A stretch of DNA of 64,000 nt from Pohlia nutans (Eukaryota > Streptophyta > Bryopsida > Bryales > Mniaceae): the NCBI GenBank assembly GCA_022496805.1, contig CM040091.1, forward strand, positions 16,854,336-16,918,335, in the 5' to 3' direction. Shown here one piece after another: positions 21,752 through 34,657 of the stretch. The first letter of the stretch is position 1, and each line of letters starts with the position of its first letter. The position numbers were made by a program, and so were the translations under genes. Under the pieces are notes generated by a model. That model worked only from the letters and a program-made list of their open reading frames with translations, was not told the origin of the DNA and ran no database searches.

Positions 21752-21936
21752 ATACAATACAGCTCCCTTTGTCTCACTCGACCGTTCCGCGATGGAATCC
21801 GTCAATGTGCTCAACGGCACGGGTCCCACTATCTATTATACAATATAGCATGGTTTGTCTCACTCGACCGTTCCGCGTTGGAATCCGTCGAGGAGGCAAC
21901 CCAAGCTCAATATGCTCAACGGCACGTGTCCCACTA
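21752..21936. repeat. Hairpin repeat, locus 2 (two tandem copies)
   Basis: Two units, each starting ACAATA(C/T)AGC and containing TTTGTCTCACTCGACCGTTC. The second is complete with GTCGAGGAGGCAACCCAAGC; the first lacks the 3' arm (joined directly from AATCCGTC to AATGTGCTCAACGGC). The end of the second unit is broken by the TA-flanked element at 21937. Confidence 0.85.
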
Positions 21937-22379
21937 AGGTCGAGCCACCCATTACCAACCAGGACCCCATCTGCAGCATGTAGGGTACATAGAAATAGTC
22001 ATGGGCTGGACGCATTTCCGATCATTTCCGATTTTTCTGGATAGTTATAAACATGCATAGGTGGTTCACTCTTAGTGGTTCTTGCAGATTTGTGTTAAAG
22101 AAATTCTGACTTTCTCTATCCACAATTATATGTACTAGGATGATTAGAAACTACTCCTACAGTGAGCGGTTATGTAGCACTCTATAGATTGGTTATGGGT
22201 TACGAGCAATTTTTTACTTCAAATAATTATAACTATTTGAATAGTGGGAATAAAATCACGGAACTTTTTGCATTCAACAAGAACCTTATGTTTGCACACA
22301 TGAAAAATCCTAAAAAAATTATATACCTTAATATCATATGCTAAAATCCTTAAGTGATCGATTATGGGTGGCTCGACCT
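21937..22379. mobile_element. TA-duplicating element with 17-bp terminal inverted repeat
   Basis: AGGTCGAGCCACCCAT at 21937 and ATGGGTGGCTCGACCT ending 22379, flanked by TA on both sides (21935-21936 and 22380-22381). Removing the element and one TA restores CCCACTAGTTA, matching the ends of the hairpin repeats at 58.1-58.3 kb. Non-coding; TA duplication suggests the Tc1/mariner (Stowaway) group. Confidence 0.85.
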
Positions 22380-22879
22380 TAGTTAATTACAATGGAGCAC
22401 TTGCACCGTGTCCAAGGTCAATATTGGGTGACCCTATTTTCTAGTAATTTTATCCCATGCAGGGAGACGACCGGGAGATGTTAGTAGAGCATTCCACTAC
22501 GGAATAGTGGAGCCGCCGTGCACGGAACAGTAGAGTCTTTCATTCCGACAAGCACGAGCAGAAGCGCCTTGAATGCACAGAAAATCCTTTAGGCACGTGT
22601 ACTTGATTGGAAGATTCTTTTCATTACGAACGCCGCGTAGCCACTGCAAAATACTCTGTAACTTGTTTGGTTCGGTCCTGAGTCTTTTGTCTGTCCCTCC
22701 TCAGGCCGCATGTGGCTGGGGTTTGGTCTTTTCTGTCCTCTGCAATGAAATTCCTTTCATTTGTGCCAAAAAATTATATAAAAATCAAACAAAAAATATA
22801 TAGTCTGTAAATTAGATGTCAAAAATGGGCAATTCTTTTCTCTTCTTCTATTTTCTTTGCAAAAGGACCAAGAATTGAA

Positions 22880-23110
22880 TGGAAACATACTTAGCATAAC
22901 ATAGCCATTTATTTTATTTTGTTTTGTATTGTTTTGTTTTTGTTTATTTTTGTTGGCACACACAAGTGGAATAAATTCCCAAGGTAAATCCCAAAGATTG
23001 CACTAGGGAGGATCATGTAGAAGAAGCTTTGACCGCGTAGGGATTTGAACTCTTCACCTCACCGGTGCTAAAAAGCACCTGTAGTACTCTTCACCTTTAA
23101 ACCCATTTCG
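22880..23110 (-). mobile_element. Possible tRNA-derived SINE
   Basis: On the minus strand a tRNA-like B box GAGTTCAAATCCCTACGC (near 23046) is followed about 120 bases later by an A-rich tail with CAAAAATAAACAAAAACAAA. A stem GGTGCTTTTTAGCACC lies upstream of the B box. No convincing A box or flanking duplication was found. Confidence 0.35.
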
Positions 23111-23115
23111 GGAGA

Positions 23116-24343
23116 ATGCATTACTGAAAGAAAGAGCCGAAGCTCAAGGATGGAAACCCTCCGGTACAAGGCTGGGAAAGCCTGAAGCCGGGAAAGCCTG
23201 AAACAGGGGAGACAAAAGTCAAGGGTAGTTTAGGGTCATTTTGGACCATCCAAAGCACCCTTTTGAAAATTGAATCGAAAGAGAATCTTCATTTAGATCC
23301 ACTTTTCTGTGTACTGAAGAAATGTCATTTGTAATCCTTGAATTTTTGGACTACCTTGTCATTGCCACGTAAATTTAGTTTCTAATTGTAACGAAACTAT
23401 GGTCTCATTGCAAGAGGGTGCTGACTTCCATTGTTCTATTATACTATGAAGGTATAGTCACAGCCGATGTTTTTTTTCAATTTTCCCAAATAGCCAACTT
23501 TATTCTCAATACTTTAGTGATACTTGGCGCAATATTTGGCTACTCACGTTAATTTTTTCTTGAGTGTTTGGCTATTATTCCTTTCATATTTTCAAAAATT
23601 GTTCATTAAGCCCTAAATGCCAAAAGCCCTCTCCAAATTCAGCAGTTTTGCAAAAATGCATAATAAAATGCAACTATGAGGGATATTTTGAACTTGATGT
23701 ATGATTAAAAGCTGTACATTATGATTTTTAGATTCTATCCATACATTTAGTTCTATGATTGCTATCACCAATATTTTGTATAAAATTTGAAACTCAAAAT
23801 TGAAAATTATTTTGTAAGTCCATTACGAATAGTATGTTGACCATTTGTGGATGAAATTTGTTGTGATTGGTTGAAATGTAACACTCTAAGTGTAGTGATT
23901 TTTGGAGATTTTTTGGTTGTTTAATTTTATGAGTTGACCTTTTTAAAAGCACCTTTACACTGAAAATCTTTGAAATTTTTGTTAAATCACTACAACATGA
24001 AATGAGGCATAAAAATTTCACAAGTCATCCCTTTCTAATCAGATCCCACATGCATGAAGTGAACTTCTCATAAAATCTATAGTAAAAAAGTCTACATTGC
24101 AAAAAGTGCATGACGGATGAGAAAACATGGATGAAATTTGTACATCGTCCAAAAAATGAACGCTCATACAATTAGAACATCTCCATTCGCACTCTGAAAG
24201 TTATTCAAAAGTTCAAACCTCACTATGTAGTTCCTCCACCAACATCACTGAATTAGACTCTTGAAAATAGTAAGTGAGCCCCTCACAAGTCACCAAGCAT
24301 GGATTGTGCAATTACGACGTGCAATTAACAAGAGGAAATACAC
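23116..24343. other. AT-rich intergenic, no gene seen
   Basis: No coding signal or repeat structure that I can name. The stretch 22380-22879 is likewise featureless. Confidence 0.4.
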
Positions 24344-24563
24344 TACACTAAATAGGTAGATTAGTGTTAGATACACTAATTTACATAAACATGTTGTAAG
24401 TTTTTACTGTTGACCAATTTTCTTACCCTCTATATTGGTCAAGATGGGGATCTTTCAATAGTATTGGAATCAATGTCTTTGGTAAAAAAAAATTTCGAGA
24501 GTAAATATCTATAATATTTTCAAATCTTATAATTATCTAACACTAATCTACCTATTTAGTGTA
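24344..24563. mobile_element. MITE family H, copy 1
   Basis: TACACTAAATAGGTAGATTA with GTGTTAGATA at the left is mirrored by TATCTAACAC with TAATCTACCTATTTAGTGTA at the right: about 30 bp of perfect terminal inverted repeat, 220 bp in all. Confidence 0.85.
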
Positions 24564-24828
24564 GCAAGAGTGATTTTTAGGGCCCTGGTTTTTAGTGAAT
24601 TATCTGGTGTCACGGGCTAATAAAGCGGCTAGTCGCCGAGTCTCTGCCTTCGTATTTGCCTCGGATTTACATTTACGGCTTCTTTTTACTGTCTAGGCAC
24701 TCAACTCCTGGTAACTCCTCAAAAACGAAGCATTTCTGTAGTCTCTCCACTAGAAGGACAAAGACAATAAATTATTCACCAACCCAATCTCATCCATTTT
24801 TTCATAGCTAGGGCAATATCCAGAGTGC

Positions 24829-25210
24829 TACACTAAATAGTGTACTTAGTGTGAGGTGATGAATAATGTGCTTACCCCTACTACTTGTCTAACACTAATT
24901 GTCAATTTGTGGGTAATTAGTGTTGGCGGTTATCATCCAATTTGATTCATTGTCAGTTATCATCCAATTTGATTCATTCCATTTCTAAAATTTCAGTTTT
25001 TCCATCTAAACTTTCATCTCAAGTTTCATTCCTTACTCACACTAAATATCCATATCTCAAAAGATCACAATGTCAAAACGTTACTATTCTTCATAAATAG
25101 TGTGAGAATTCACATTTAGTGTTTTTACAAAAGTAGGTTTTTTGATATTTAGAGTGATGTTCACAATTACAGTGCCTCACTGCCTCACACTAAATACACT
25201 ATTTAGTGTA
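24829..25210. mobile_element. MITE family H, copy 2
   Basis: TACACTAAATAGTG at 24829 and CACTATTTAGTGTA ending 25210, extended by a shared TTAGTGTGAGG/CCTCACACTAA stretch. Flanked by GTGC on both sides (24825-24828 and 25211-25214), a likely 4-bp target duplication. Confidence 0.85.
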
Positions 25211-25214
25211 GTGC

Positions 25215-28200
25215 AGTTGTTAAATTTAGCCACTGTATTTCAAGTGTAATAATTGGGCTATTTATAGCTGAAAATACAACCACTGGTCACAGCTCGTGAC
25301 TCCAGGTGACCATGCTAGAATACTATTATTCATGGCCATGCAAACCCAGGGTGACATGGGCACGAATGGCCACTCAGGGCAATCATACTTTTCTACACTG
25401 ACAAATGAGCTCACCCTCAGTTTCATTGAGGAAAGGGAAGGGGCAGGTGCTTGCACTTGATACTGCATGGTCCTTTGTTTGTTTGCGTGTCTGTCTGTCT
25501 TCACACTCTCTGCAGGTTTGGGACCGCACTACCCTCTTCATTTTATGTAAAGTAACTCAAGTACTTTTTTGTTTCCTTTGCCAGCTTTGACTTCAATGTT
25601 GCAAAGTCCCTTCAGAAATGGATATAGCATAGTCATATAGTCTGCCTTTCATATAATGACACTCCATAACATGACAATATTTCTTTCATATAATGACACT
25701 CCATAACATGACAATATTTCTGTTTCAAGCAATATACATGTGTGATTTGTCATTTATGTGACGAGTCATTATATGACTAATGCTTATCTGCCACCTTGAA
25801 AGTTGGGATTAAACATGTTGTAATAGAGAGATAGTTGTGACTCGATAGTGAATTTTATTTTTAGGAAAGAGTTGTTGAGAATTACACAGTTGATGTATGA
25901 TAGAAATGGGCAGCTAAATAGTGGAGAACTATTTTAAAAAAGTAGCGTTGAAAGTGACATTAGTGTACTATAGAGTCGATTAGTTTCTTTTTTCTTTTTT
26001 CTTTTGGGTTGAATTTGTACTTTGGGACCACTTTTTCACTTAATAGTGATGCGCAAGTGGCTAGCACACAATCCAAAACAAGGACATGGGTGTTCATCAA
26101 TTACGGATACACAAATCCATGATGTTTGAATTTGTACTAAAGTTTTGAAATAGTTAAATTATCCTATACTAAATAGACTCAAGAGTGTAGTAAGAGTATT
26201 TTGGAAGAGTTTGATGCATGGCCAACCTGAATGAAAAATATTGACTATCCCTTCAAAGGTCTCAAATTTTAGTTGAATATATTGTACATTCTATTTGTGA
26301 TTGGTAAATAGACTATTTTGTGAATACATTTGGTGCAAAAGAGTGGGGAATTTTAAGTTATATAGATATGTAATGTCATCAAGTGAATTTGGCATGTAAG
26401 GGTGCAATTGCTCTAAAATTTACTTTTGTATTGAGGCAATCATTTTAAGGCTAGGCCACGTTGACATATTAGGAAGGAACTACAATCATAAATAGAAGCT
26501 TGTAGAAACTAAGTGACTGCTTTTAATTGTCTTGTTTGGAAATAGTGATGTTAGATTTTTATATTAATCCACAAACATCTTGATTTATTTCTTGATTTGA
26601 AATTTTGTAAAGATGTATTAGTAAACAATAAACGTCATTTTGAAGACATAATTTTTTATTGACTTCAAAACAAAAGTTGTATATTTTGAATTTTGGGTTT
26701 GAATTACATATGTACGGTTGAATTTTCTATTGATGTTACCAATATTTATAAATAAAATTTGAAACTTAAATTTCCAATGTCTTTATAAAATCATGTGCAT
26801 CCTGAATATTGATAATTTTAGAGTAATTTTTTTGCAATGGATTTATAACTGCAACAACAACAACCACCCATCTCAAGTTGCCTATAATCTATTTGGTTGT
26901 CTTTGCTACTTCTCAATGTTTATTTTGAATCACTAAAAGTAATTTTAGAATGGTCCAAAATGACCTAAAACTACTTAGGTGATAGCCAAGAGGTGGGGCT
27001 CCCCTTAGAAGTGCTTATTGGGACCAAAGAAGGGCACTTCAATCCGGTCAGATGCATGTCGTGAGGACAAATACTTCCCTATTTTATAGAAACCCTGAGC
27101 ATGATGAGAATTACTCTTGAGCGTTATGTTACAGTGGGGGACATTGCTCTTAGTTGAAAATGATTAGAAGCTTTGGATCTAGTCCAGATCTTGTAGGAAG
27201 AAAAATCCAAAAAAATCACTTGCATAGCATCATTGGACACGTACTCTCTTTGTTCACAGTGAGATGTTTATAATTTGTTGTTGTGCAATGGAAATAAAGC
27301 TAATCCATTTGTTTTGAAGAATAATAATATTATGATTATTAATGATTTGGGATCTTATGTAAGATCTCAAATGCAAAAAATGTAATGAGAATGTGTCACA
27401 ATTTAACATATTTTGAATCTTTTTACTTGTTTTGGTCAAAACTTGATTTAGGCTTACGAAATGATCTTTGTTGTATTCTAACCCAAAAAATCAAAATAAA
27501 TTTTTGTATATATAAAACTCACAAACAAATTTGACCCTACACATGGTCACAATAATATGACTTCAGAGAGTTAGATATAAGAATCAATTCAATTTTTTAA
27601 TTTTGATTTTGATTTTTAAAATAAATAAGGAATAAATTTTCTGAATTTTATTGTAGAAGTTAATCATTTCTAATTTCTTAAAATGCCTAAAAGGTATGAA
27701 ATGGTAAAAAATCCTTAAAAGGTCAAAATAAGGTCCTTCTACCTTACCGATCTACCATTCGTGGGTGAGGGAGGCTACTGCAGCATGATCTCCGCAAAAT
27801 TCAGACCGTGAGACATTTTATCAGTATAATATTATTTATTCAGGGCTCAGGCTACTTTTCAGTACAAATTATGTGGGCCAAGAAGGACTACTTTTGACGA
27901 GGTTAGAATCTTCTCAAACCTCATAATCTTTATGTGGTCCTATGGAGATAATACGGATTAAAAAATTTAATTTAACATAATGATTTAGGATTAAATAAAT
28001 TTGAGTTTCATCTATAAAAACTCATAGTCATAATGTACCACTGTCCCTCTCTATTATGATATGTTTGGAAAGCCTTAACTTCAAAGTGGCAGGCATGGAT
28101 TAGTCACAGGAATGACTTGTCACATGTGCATGGCTTGGAACAATAATATTGCCATAGTATAGACTATGGAGTGTCATTATTGTATAGAGGAGTAGATTGT

Positions 28201-29141
28201 ACAATGATACTCTAATTGACCGTGTGACTATATTATGATAGGCAATGTTGCGAGGTTTTCAAGAAGTTGATTCTCTAAAACTAAAGAACCTAGGAAAATA
28301 ATACAATAACCATTCTCCACAAACGTGGCCGTAACACCCATTGAATGAATGTGAAGAATGAAAACAATAGCAAACTAGGGGAATTTAACTAAATAGTGAA
28401 CTCACGAGTAGCGCCTCGGTTGAAAACAAGATTGGGGTGAAACTTTCTCCAAGGATAATCAAAATCATGCCTATTTTTCACCTCGTGAAGAAAATAATGA
28501 CAAAAGCGTCTTAATAGGTCCTCCACATTTCAAGGAGACAGTGCCACGTACTCATTCTTTGAAAATTGAAAATGAGAAGTGAAAGCTCCGTGACACCCCC
28601 TAATAGAACCCCATGTCGAGTGGGGGGGGGGGGGGGGGGGTTGTTTGGGAAGGAATTGAGCTACTCATGAAATTTAGTAAATTCATAGTACGTTAAAATA
28701 TAAGGTGTGCTTTATTTCGTGAATATAAATTTTCTACCTGATTAGAAAATTTTAGATATAATATAGGATGATTTAAATTCAAGTAAGAAATATTTTGAAA
28801 ATATTTTAGAATATACCTCAGAAATTCCAATTATATAATAGCCTCATTTAATTACTCAGTTATCGCACGTGTCCACATTAATTTCAATAGAATGGCCTCC
28901 TTCCTCCCACCAAAGCCCCACGTTAACTACGTGGGATGGAGTCATGGAGTTCTCTATTGCCCTACATTGTTGGAATACGGTGATATGATTCAAAAGTGCT
29001 ATTGTGTTGTGCAAAGTTTGACCTTGACAACGTACAACGTACAACTAAAATATCCACCACGATAGTAAGGGATGGCACATTGTGCTCAATGAGGTCATTC
29101 TATCTACCTTATCATCCCCTTACCAAAAAAACTGCACACAC
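25215..29141. other. AT-rich intergenic, no gene seen
   Basis: Nearly 4 kb without a supportable gene. A 46-bp direct duplication containing ATAATGACACTCCATAACAT lies at 25655-25725. A run of 19 G at 28622-28640 may be of uncertain length because of assembly. Confidence 0.45.
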
Positions 29142-29332
29142 CATAACATTCAGTAGCGTTCATGCCCTTTGCCTTTCCTTCATGCACTATGCTCATCATC
29201 TTGAGTCTCCACCTGTCCACTTAGCTAGTGATGAAGTACTCGCAAAGTGATGAAGTACTGCTAGGTGTGGAATATTCCACACCATTTAATGTAGAGCCAA
29301 GGCAAGAACACTGCATGCTACTGAATGTTACG
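29142..29332. mobile_element. MITE family D, short copy
   Basis: CATAACATTCAGTAGCG at 29142 and TGCTACTGAATGTTACG ending 29332; 191 bp. Contains the palindrome GGTGTGGAATATTCCACACC near 29264, the counterpart of the longer palindromes in the other family members. Confidence 0.8.
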
Positions 29333-29339
29333 AGTCTTA

Positions 29340-29540
29340 GGGCCGACTTCCATGCAAGGGGGGCAGTGGGTGGCTGATCCTCAAAAGGAGGAAGCTCCAC
29401 CGATATGGGTGGAAACAGGAGGATTCTAGTGTATAAATTTCATTTGTACCGATATGGGTGGAGCATGGGTGGTTCTTGAGACCTCAATTCTTGTCTTCTA
29501 GTGCCTTCCACCCACTGCCCCCTTGCATGGAAGTCCGCCC
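29340..29540. mobile_element. Tourist-like MITE (PIF/Harbinger type)
   Basis: GGGCCGACTTCCATGCAAGG at 29340 mirrors CCTTGCATGGAAGTCCGCCC ending 29540, with the inverted repeat extending about 35 bp to GGCAGTGGGTGG. Flanked by TTA at 29337-29339 and 29541-29543. A TTA duplication with GGGC ends is characteristic of Tourist elements. 201 bp, non-coding. Confidence 0.85.
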
Positions 29541-29543
29541 TTA

Positions 29544-32302
29544 TGACTCTTTGAAGTTTGAACTCCAGCATTTTAACTTTTCTGCAATGGAGGTGCAATA
29601 AGGATAAAGAATGCAGACAAATCATTGACAATATTCTTTCAATTTTCTGGGGGAGGTTTTGTATGGTAGGAATCTTCTGCCAAAGTACATCATGGGGCTC
29701 AGGTTCTTGGACAAGCAGGGTTGTCTTACTTGAGCACTCGACTAAGCATGATAAACGTTTGAGCAGTGATCCCAAATCTGGCTAAAATTAGCTGGATTTC
29801 TACCCAAAATAAAATGAAATGGGGCCGCTAAACATACAAAGAAAGAAAATGAAAAAATAAGAAATGTAGCAAGAATTTTCATCATAATATAAATATGTAG
29901 CAACTTCATGAGGTGATATCCGCGGATATCATCATGATATTACCTAAATATATCAAGGGTATTGTTGGATATTATAGAGGTATCGTGAGTATTGTATGCA
30001 CTGGGCAGCAAAAGTAGATACCATTTCTGCGGGAGGTCTCATAATGTTTTAAATGTCATAGAGTGATTCTAGGATCAGTTGAAATATAGCGGGAAAGCAA
30101 AATTAGTTTTTGGAAGGGTTAAATTTGGACCAAAACTCATTTATTTATTGCTGAAATATTCGCCCAAGTTGCCGCATATTCTCATTCAATTAATATGATG
30201 AATTCATCTGAAATTTAGATGAAAGTCCTACGATGTTAGTTTCACTCATGCCATGTGTTCGAAAAATGAAAAATTGTAGGAAAACATCTTGCGTGTAATA
30301 GACCTCCTTCTCTGTTATACAAACATATTATTAGAATATATGTAGAATATTTGAGAATATTTCATCCAACTTGTTTAACATATTTGACACTTGTCTAAGT
30401 ATACACTTGACAATAGATGTTTAATGTCTAAAGTAAAGAACCTTTTGAAAACCTTGCTTCTAGAACACTTACTCTCTTATTTTATTTTGATCCCTATTAA
30501 ATATCATAAATTGTTTAGATTTTTACAATGGAAAAGAATTTAGACTTACTAAGCTTTCATCGAAAACATGAATTGTTGGATTTGAACCTTAGATGGGAAA
30601 TTTGTGATAATTAAAGTTGGACTTAAAAGCTTGAAATTTTTGATATTCAACATTTTTAGGGATCAATACCCCATCAATACATTAACATATTTCTCATTAG
30701 ACATTGTCTAGAACTTTCTACATTTTTAAAGTACACTTTCCGTGCAATGAATGTAAGCCATAATATTATGAAGAATGTCGGCTACATGAATCGAAAATCT
30801 TCGTTGTATGAAGACATCTTCATTTAAAAATATACTTATTACAACCATCAATATAATTGAACACCACTGATATCTTCTCCCACAAAAATTGCCTAGAAGT
30901 TATACAAAAGAAATTCTAAACGACAAACATACTAAGAAGTAAATGAGTCTATTGTAGGAATATAGCCCACTACACACAATTAGTCCATTCTGACAGTTAG
31001 GGTTGTTCTATTCCAATCGTATATTTGATCTTATTTGAAAAAAAAAATTGGACCACAATAGAGTGAGAGAGTGATAATAATCTATGTTTCAAGGAACAAT
31101 ACGAGGAACAATAATGGAGTGAGTTAGTGTCACAATATGAACTTCCACCCTTGGGTATAAAATCATTTAAGAACATAATCAATTTAGGGTTACTCAAGGT
31201 TTGCAATAGGAAAATATTGTAATCAATTTCATGAGTAAGGCAAGGAGTAAGGTGACCATTCTCAAGGCACTTTGGATTAATTATGAATCAATCTATGGGC
31301 TCTGGGAAATCACTTCTAAAGATTTACAATCAACGTGCAAAAAAATATAAGGTCCAACTAAATTTTTGAAGGTAATTTTTATAAATGAATTACACTATTA
31401 CTATCGGATGGTCAAAATTGATTACAAGAACAAAAATAAGAATATTCTTGAAGCATTACTAATTATATCAATAATTACTTTTATTCTTTAGGATACTTTT
31501 AAATACCTTGCTTTTGCGAGTAGTACAAGAAAATACATAGATTGATTTCCTAGGTCTAGGGGGCACTTCACACTATGGTTGAAGGTTGAAGTTCATCAAA
31601 TTCTACCAATCATATTGCAAAAAAGTCAAAAAAATTCCTCTCTAGCTTCACATTGTGAGTTTTGAGACAACCTCTTGATGGAGAATTGGGTCAGCCAAGA
31701 ATAGAAATCCAATTCTCCAAGGTCATCAATTTTTTTTAATTTAATATATAATTTCAACCCTAGATTTTAAACTCTCGCGAAGAATTGGATTTGGCCTTCG
31801 ACGGCTCTCGCCATAGTGTGAACTAGCCTCAAAAACCATTTGCAAGCACACTTCAAAATTTCATAACAAATTCATACTTTGTCAAAAAAAAAAAGACATA
31901 ATTTTGATTAGTATGACCTTCTTTTACATTTTTCCATTTGTAATTTTTATTTATTTATATTTTAATCTTTTTTAACCACAGCACATAGGCACAACGGTTT
32001 ATGTGCTTACAATGGGCTCTTCTACCCCTTGACTCTAAATCCCACCCCCCCCCCCCCCTTCTCCCTGACGTTAATACAAGCACTATTCACCTCAAGCCCC
32101 ATTTATTAATATTTCCATTTTGAGCACCCTAGGAGCTATTTGGCAATTTGTTTCGCAGATCTAGGACTTGTGCAAATTTAGGGCCTTCCAATTACTGTAG
32201 GGGAACCTTCTTGAGAAGTTTAAACCATGGGAAGAGAGGGTTATTTTTTTAAGTGGGTCCCAACCAACACATAATACTAGGGGCAAGTTTTGTCTTCATA
32301 CA
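29544..32302. other. AT-rich intergenic, no gene seen
   Basis: No recognised gene or bounded element. A C-rich run lies at 32041-32058. Confidence 0.4.
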
Positions 32303-32535
32303 TTAACCCCTAAACTTCCATTGGGGATAGTATATACACTGTCGTATAATTGGGATTTTCTACCAACAAGAAATTCTAAATTGGGATCTCAATAGCTCAC
32401 TAGAACCGCATTGATCTAAATTTCAACTTCTCTTTTGACCTCAAACCCATTAAAGGTGTGGATTCATTCCAGATACAATTAAAATATAACGTATTCTATT
32501 GCCCGCATAGGCACGTTCAGACGTTTAGGGGTTAA
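32303..32535. mobile_element. Short TTAA-flanked element
   Basis: TTAA-CCCCTAAACTTCC at 32303 and CAGACGTTTAGGGG-TTAA ending 32535; 233 bp. Its ends resemble those of family J. Confidence 0.65.
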
Positions 32536-32981
32536 CGTCAAAGGGGGATTTAGAGTGGGGGCTCGTCTACCTTGCATGATGGCTTACGAACTCCTTCGAG
32601 TCATGACATTTGGCCAAACCCCGTACTTCCAATCTACTGAGGATATTCTTAGTCCTTCGGTATGGTAGTAAAGTTTTAAATTACTAAAACACCCCCCTGA
32701 TATGCTTACCACGTTGGGCTACTGTTTTATGGGAAACATGAAGCTTGGACCACTCCGCCAAAATAGTAACCCCCATTTTGCTGGGATATTCCTTGTCCTC
32801 TGCACTAGTCTAATTGTACGTTTACACAGTCACACAGAGGATCATGTGATTGTGGTCCCAAGCTTCATGCATGTTATTATCGTGTTTCGTGCAAAATTCA
32901 CACCCGACTTGACCGTACATGCCTGCCTAGAACACATGCACGTGCGTCAATGCCCTGAAAATGAGAACTCTACACTAAATA

Positions 32982-33349
32982 CCGTACCTTAGGGGCAGCT
33001 TCATCACTCCTCTGTCGAATAATTAATTAATTTCAAATTTTGTTGTCCGGCAATAAAACAAGTAATTTTTTAAAATTCAACTTTTAAGGAAATAAATAAC
33101 TTTAAGTTCGACATTCATCCACAATTGATGAAGTTTCATTGAATGTTTGTTATTTTAGTGGACTTCATTTGATCACTCTTAACATTTTTAATTTATTTTA
33201 TTTTTAGTTCATGTATTCAATTTCAAGATATTTCATCATTCATCTAATTTAATTTCATGGTTTTCCGGCAAATAGGCAACATAATTTTATTTTTTATTCG
33301 ACATTTTTATTTGGAATTATTTTTTGCCGAAGCTGCCCCTAAGGTACGG
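32982..33349. mobile_element. TA-duplicating element with 20-bp perfect terminal inverted repeat
   Basis: CCGTACCTTAGGGGCAGCTT at 32982-33001 is the exact complement of AAGCTGCCCCTAAGGTACGG at 33330-33349. Flanked by TA on both sides. Removing the element and one TA gives TACACTAAATAGTG, the terminus of MITE family H, so it probably inserted into an older H remnant. Interior AT-rich, no coding capacity. Confidence 0.85.
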
Positions 33350-33800
33350 TAGTGCAATTAGATTGCGTGAAAATTTAGGTTGCCTTACCTCAAGAAAGTT
33401 ACTTCAACATCCATCAAAGTCAATAAATATTTCCATTTGTCCGACTACACATGAAGGTTCATGAGTCCCAATTAGTAAGAGCATTCCCACCCATGCACGC
33501 TAGGACTAACTCCTTGAAATTATTCATCTATATCTGAAGGGTCCTTGCACTCACACTCCACCACTCTTGCATGCCCCTCACATATCAAAAGTGCGCATCA
33601 AATAGTCATTGGACCAATCACAAGTAGAATGTGAGGATATAGTCAACTAAATAGTGATTTGAAGGCCCAATTTCTAACACGCTAGGATCCAGAGTTAAGA
33701 GGCATTTTGAAAGGGCCCTTAGCACTTTTCATTTACTTCTTGAGTGTGAGAGACTTTAGAAGGGCATGGGTGGCCCTGCTCTAATAATAGAAAATTTGGA

Positions 33801-33900
33801 CCTCTTTCGAGGCCGGCGTGAATAAAGTGTCTGTTCGTTTTGACAATGAACCAGTGTCCAACGGACAAAGGGCCATTGGTGCCAGACTACTCTCCTCTTT
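33801..33900. repeat. Dispersed repeat E, copy 1
   Basis: CTCTTTCGAGGCC, AATAAAGTGT, TTGACAATGA and CGGACAAAG(G/A)GCCATTGGTG occur in the same order as at 61500-61606; a weaker relative is at 63821-63917. No termini recognised. Confidence 0.75.
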
Positions 33901-34103
33901 TGGAATCTTAATTACGATAATATCTGATTCAAAAGTAGTGCATTCTTGAATTGTATAGTAACAATAAATAATTTTATAGTGTCAAATTTCAACATATTTG
34001 CATAAGTTAGGAAATTTATAATGTGAATCCATCTTTGTCTAGTATTGTTGTATGTTACTATGCCTCTTGTTAAAGATCTCCATCAAACTTTGTGAAGAGC
34101 AAG

Positions 34104-34657
34104 CTAATTCCTAAGTGACCGATCGACCATTTTCTCGTCACAGCCCAAACAACAATGATAGCCCACGGTCACAAAATGACATTTTTCAAATTTTGACACT
34201 TTGTCATAATTGGAAGTAGTGATCATGTTCTAGTGTTGTTTGATACATTTCATTTGCAATATTGAGGTTTAGTAAGAAATTTTTCAAAGACAAACATCTC
34301 AACATTGTCCTAGTTTCATAAACTTACTATTTTGGAAAAGTAATGATGTTCTCTCATTTGGGAATTTTGCCTTTTTAAATTTTAGAATAGAATGTTTAGT
34401 TTTGACCAATCATACCAAATTTGAAATTCTAAAAGTAGAATTTGTAATTTTGATGAATTTTAAATGGTAAATGCTTCTAAATTCATTAAAAGAGTATCTA
34501 AAACTATTTTTGGAAGTTAGAAGAGAGGAATTAATTACTAAACATCATGCCTCTCATTTTCTCTTATGGTTCAAACTTCAACAAAATTGCAGGAACGAAC
34601 ATTTTATAACGTACATATCTAGGTTTTGCCCTTACCCCTCTGTCATTTTGGGGTTAA
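34104..34657 (-). mobile_element. TTAA family B, inverted copy
   Basis: Reverse orientation of 39067-39615: begins TAATTCCTAAGTGACCGATC and ends CTCTGTCATTTTGGGG-TTAA. The outer left TTAA has decayed to CTAA. 554 bp, same length class as the other B copies. Confidence 0.75.

Noticed and set aside
21737..22044. Frames reading MCSTARVPL over the hairpin repeats (also 58109-58300)
   Set aside because: They follow from the repeat sequence at three loci and are broken at different points; no evidence of a conserved protein.
23040..23075. tRNA gene
   Set aside because: Only a B-box-like segment is present; no complete cloverleaf could be drawn.
28622..28640. G-quadruplex or biologically meaningful homopolymer
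   Set aside because: A pure G run, like the C run at 32041-32058, may be an assembly-length artefact and nothing nearby depends on it.
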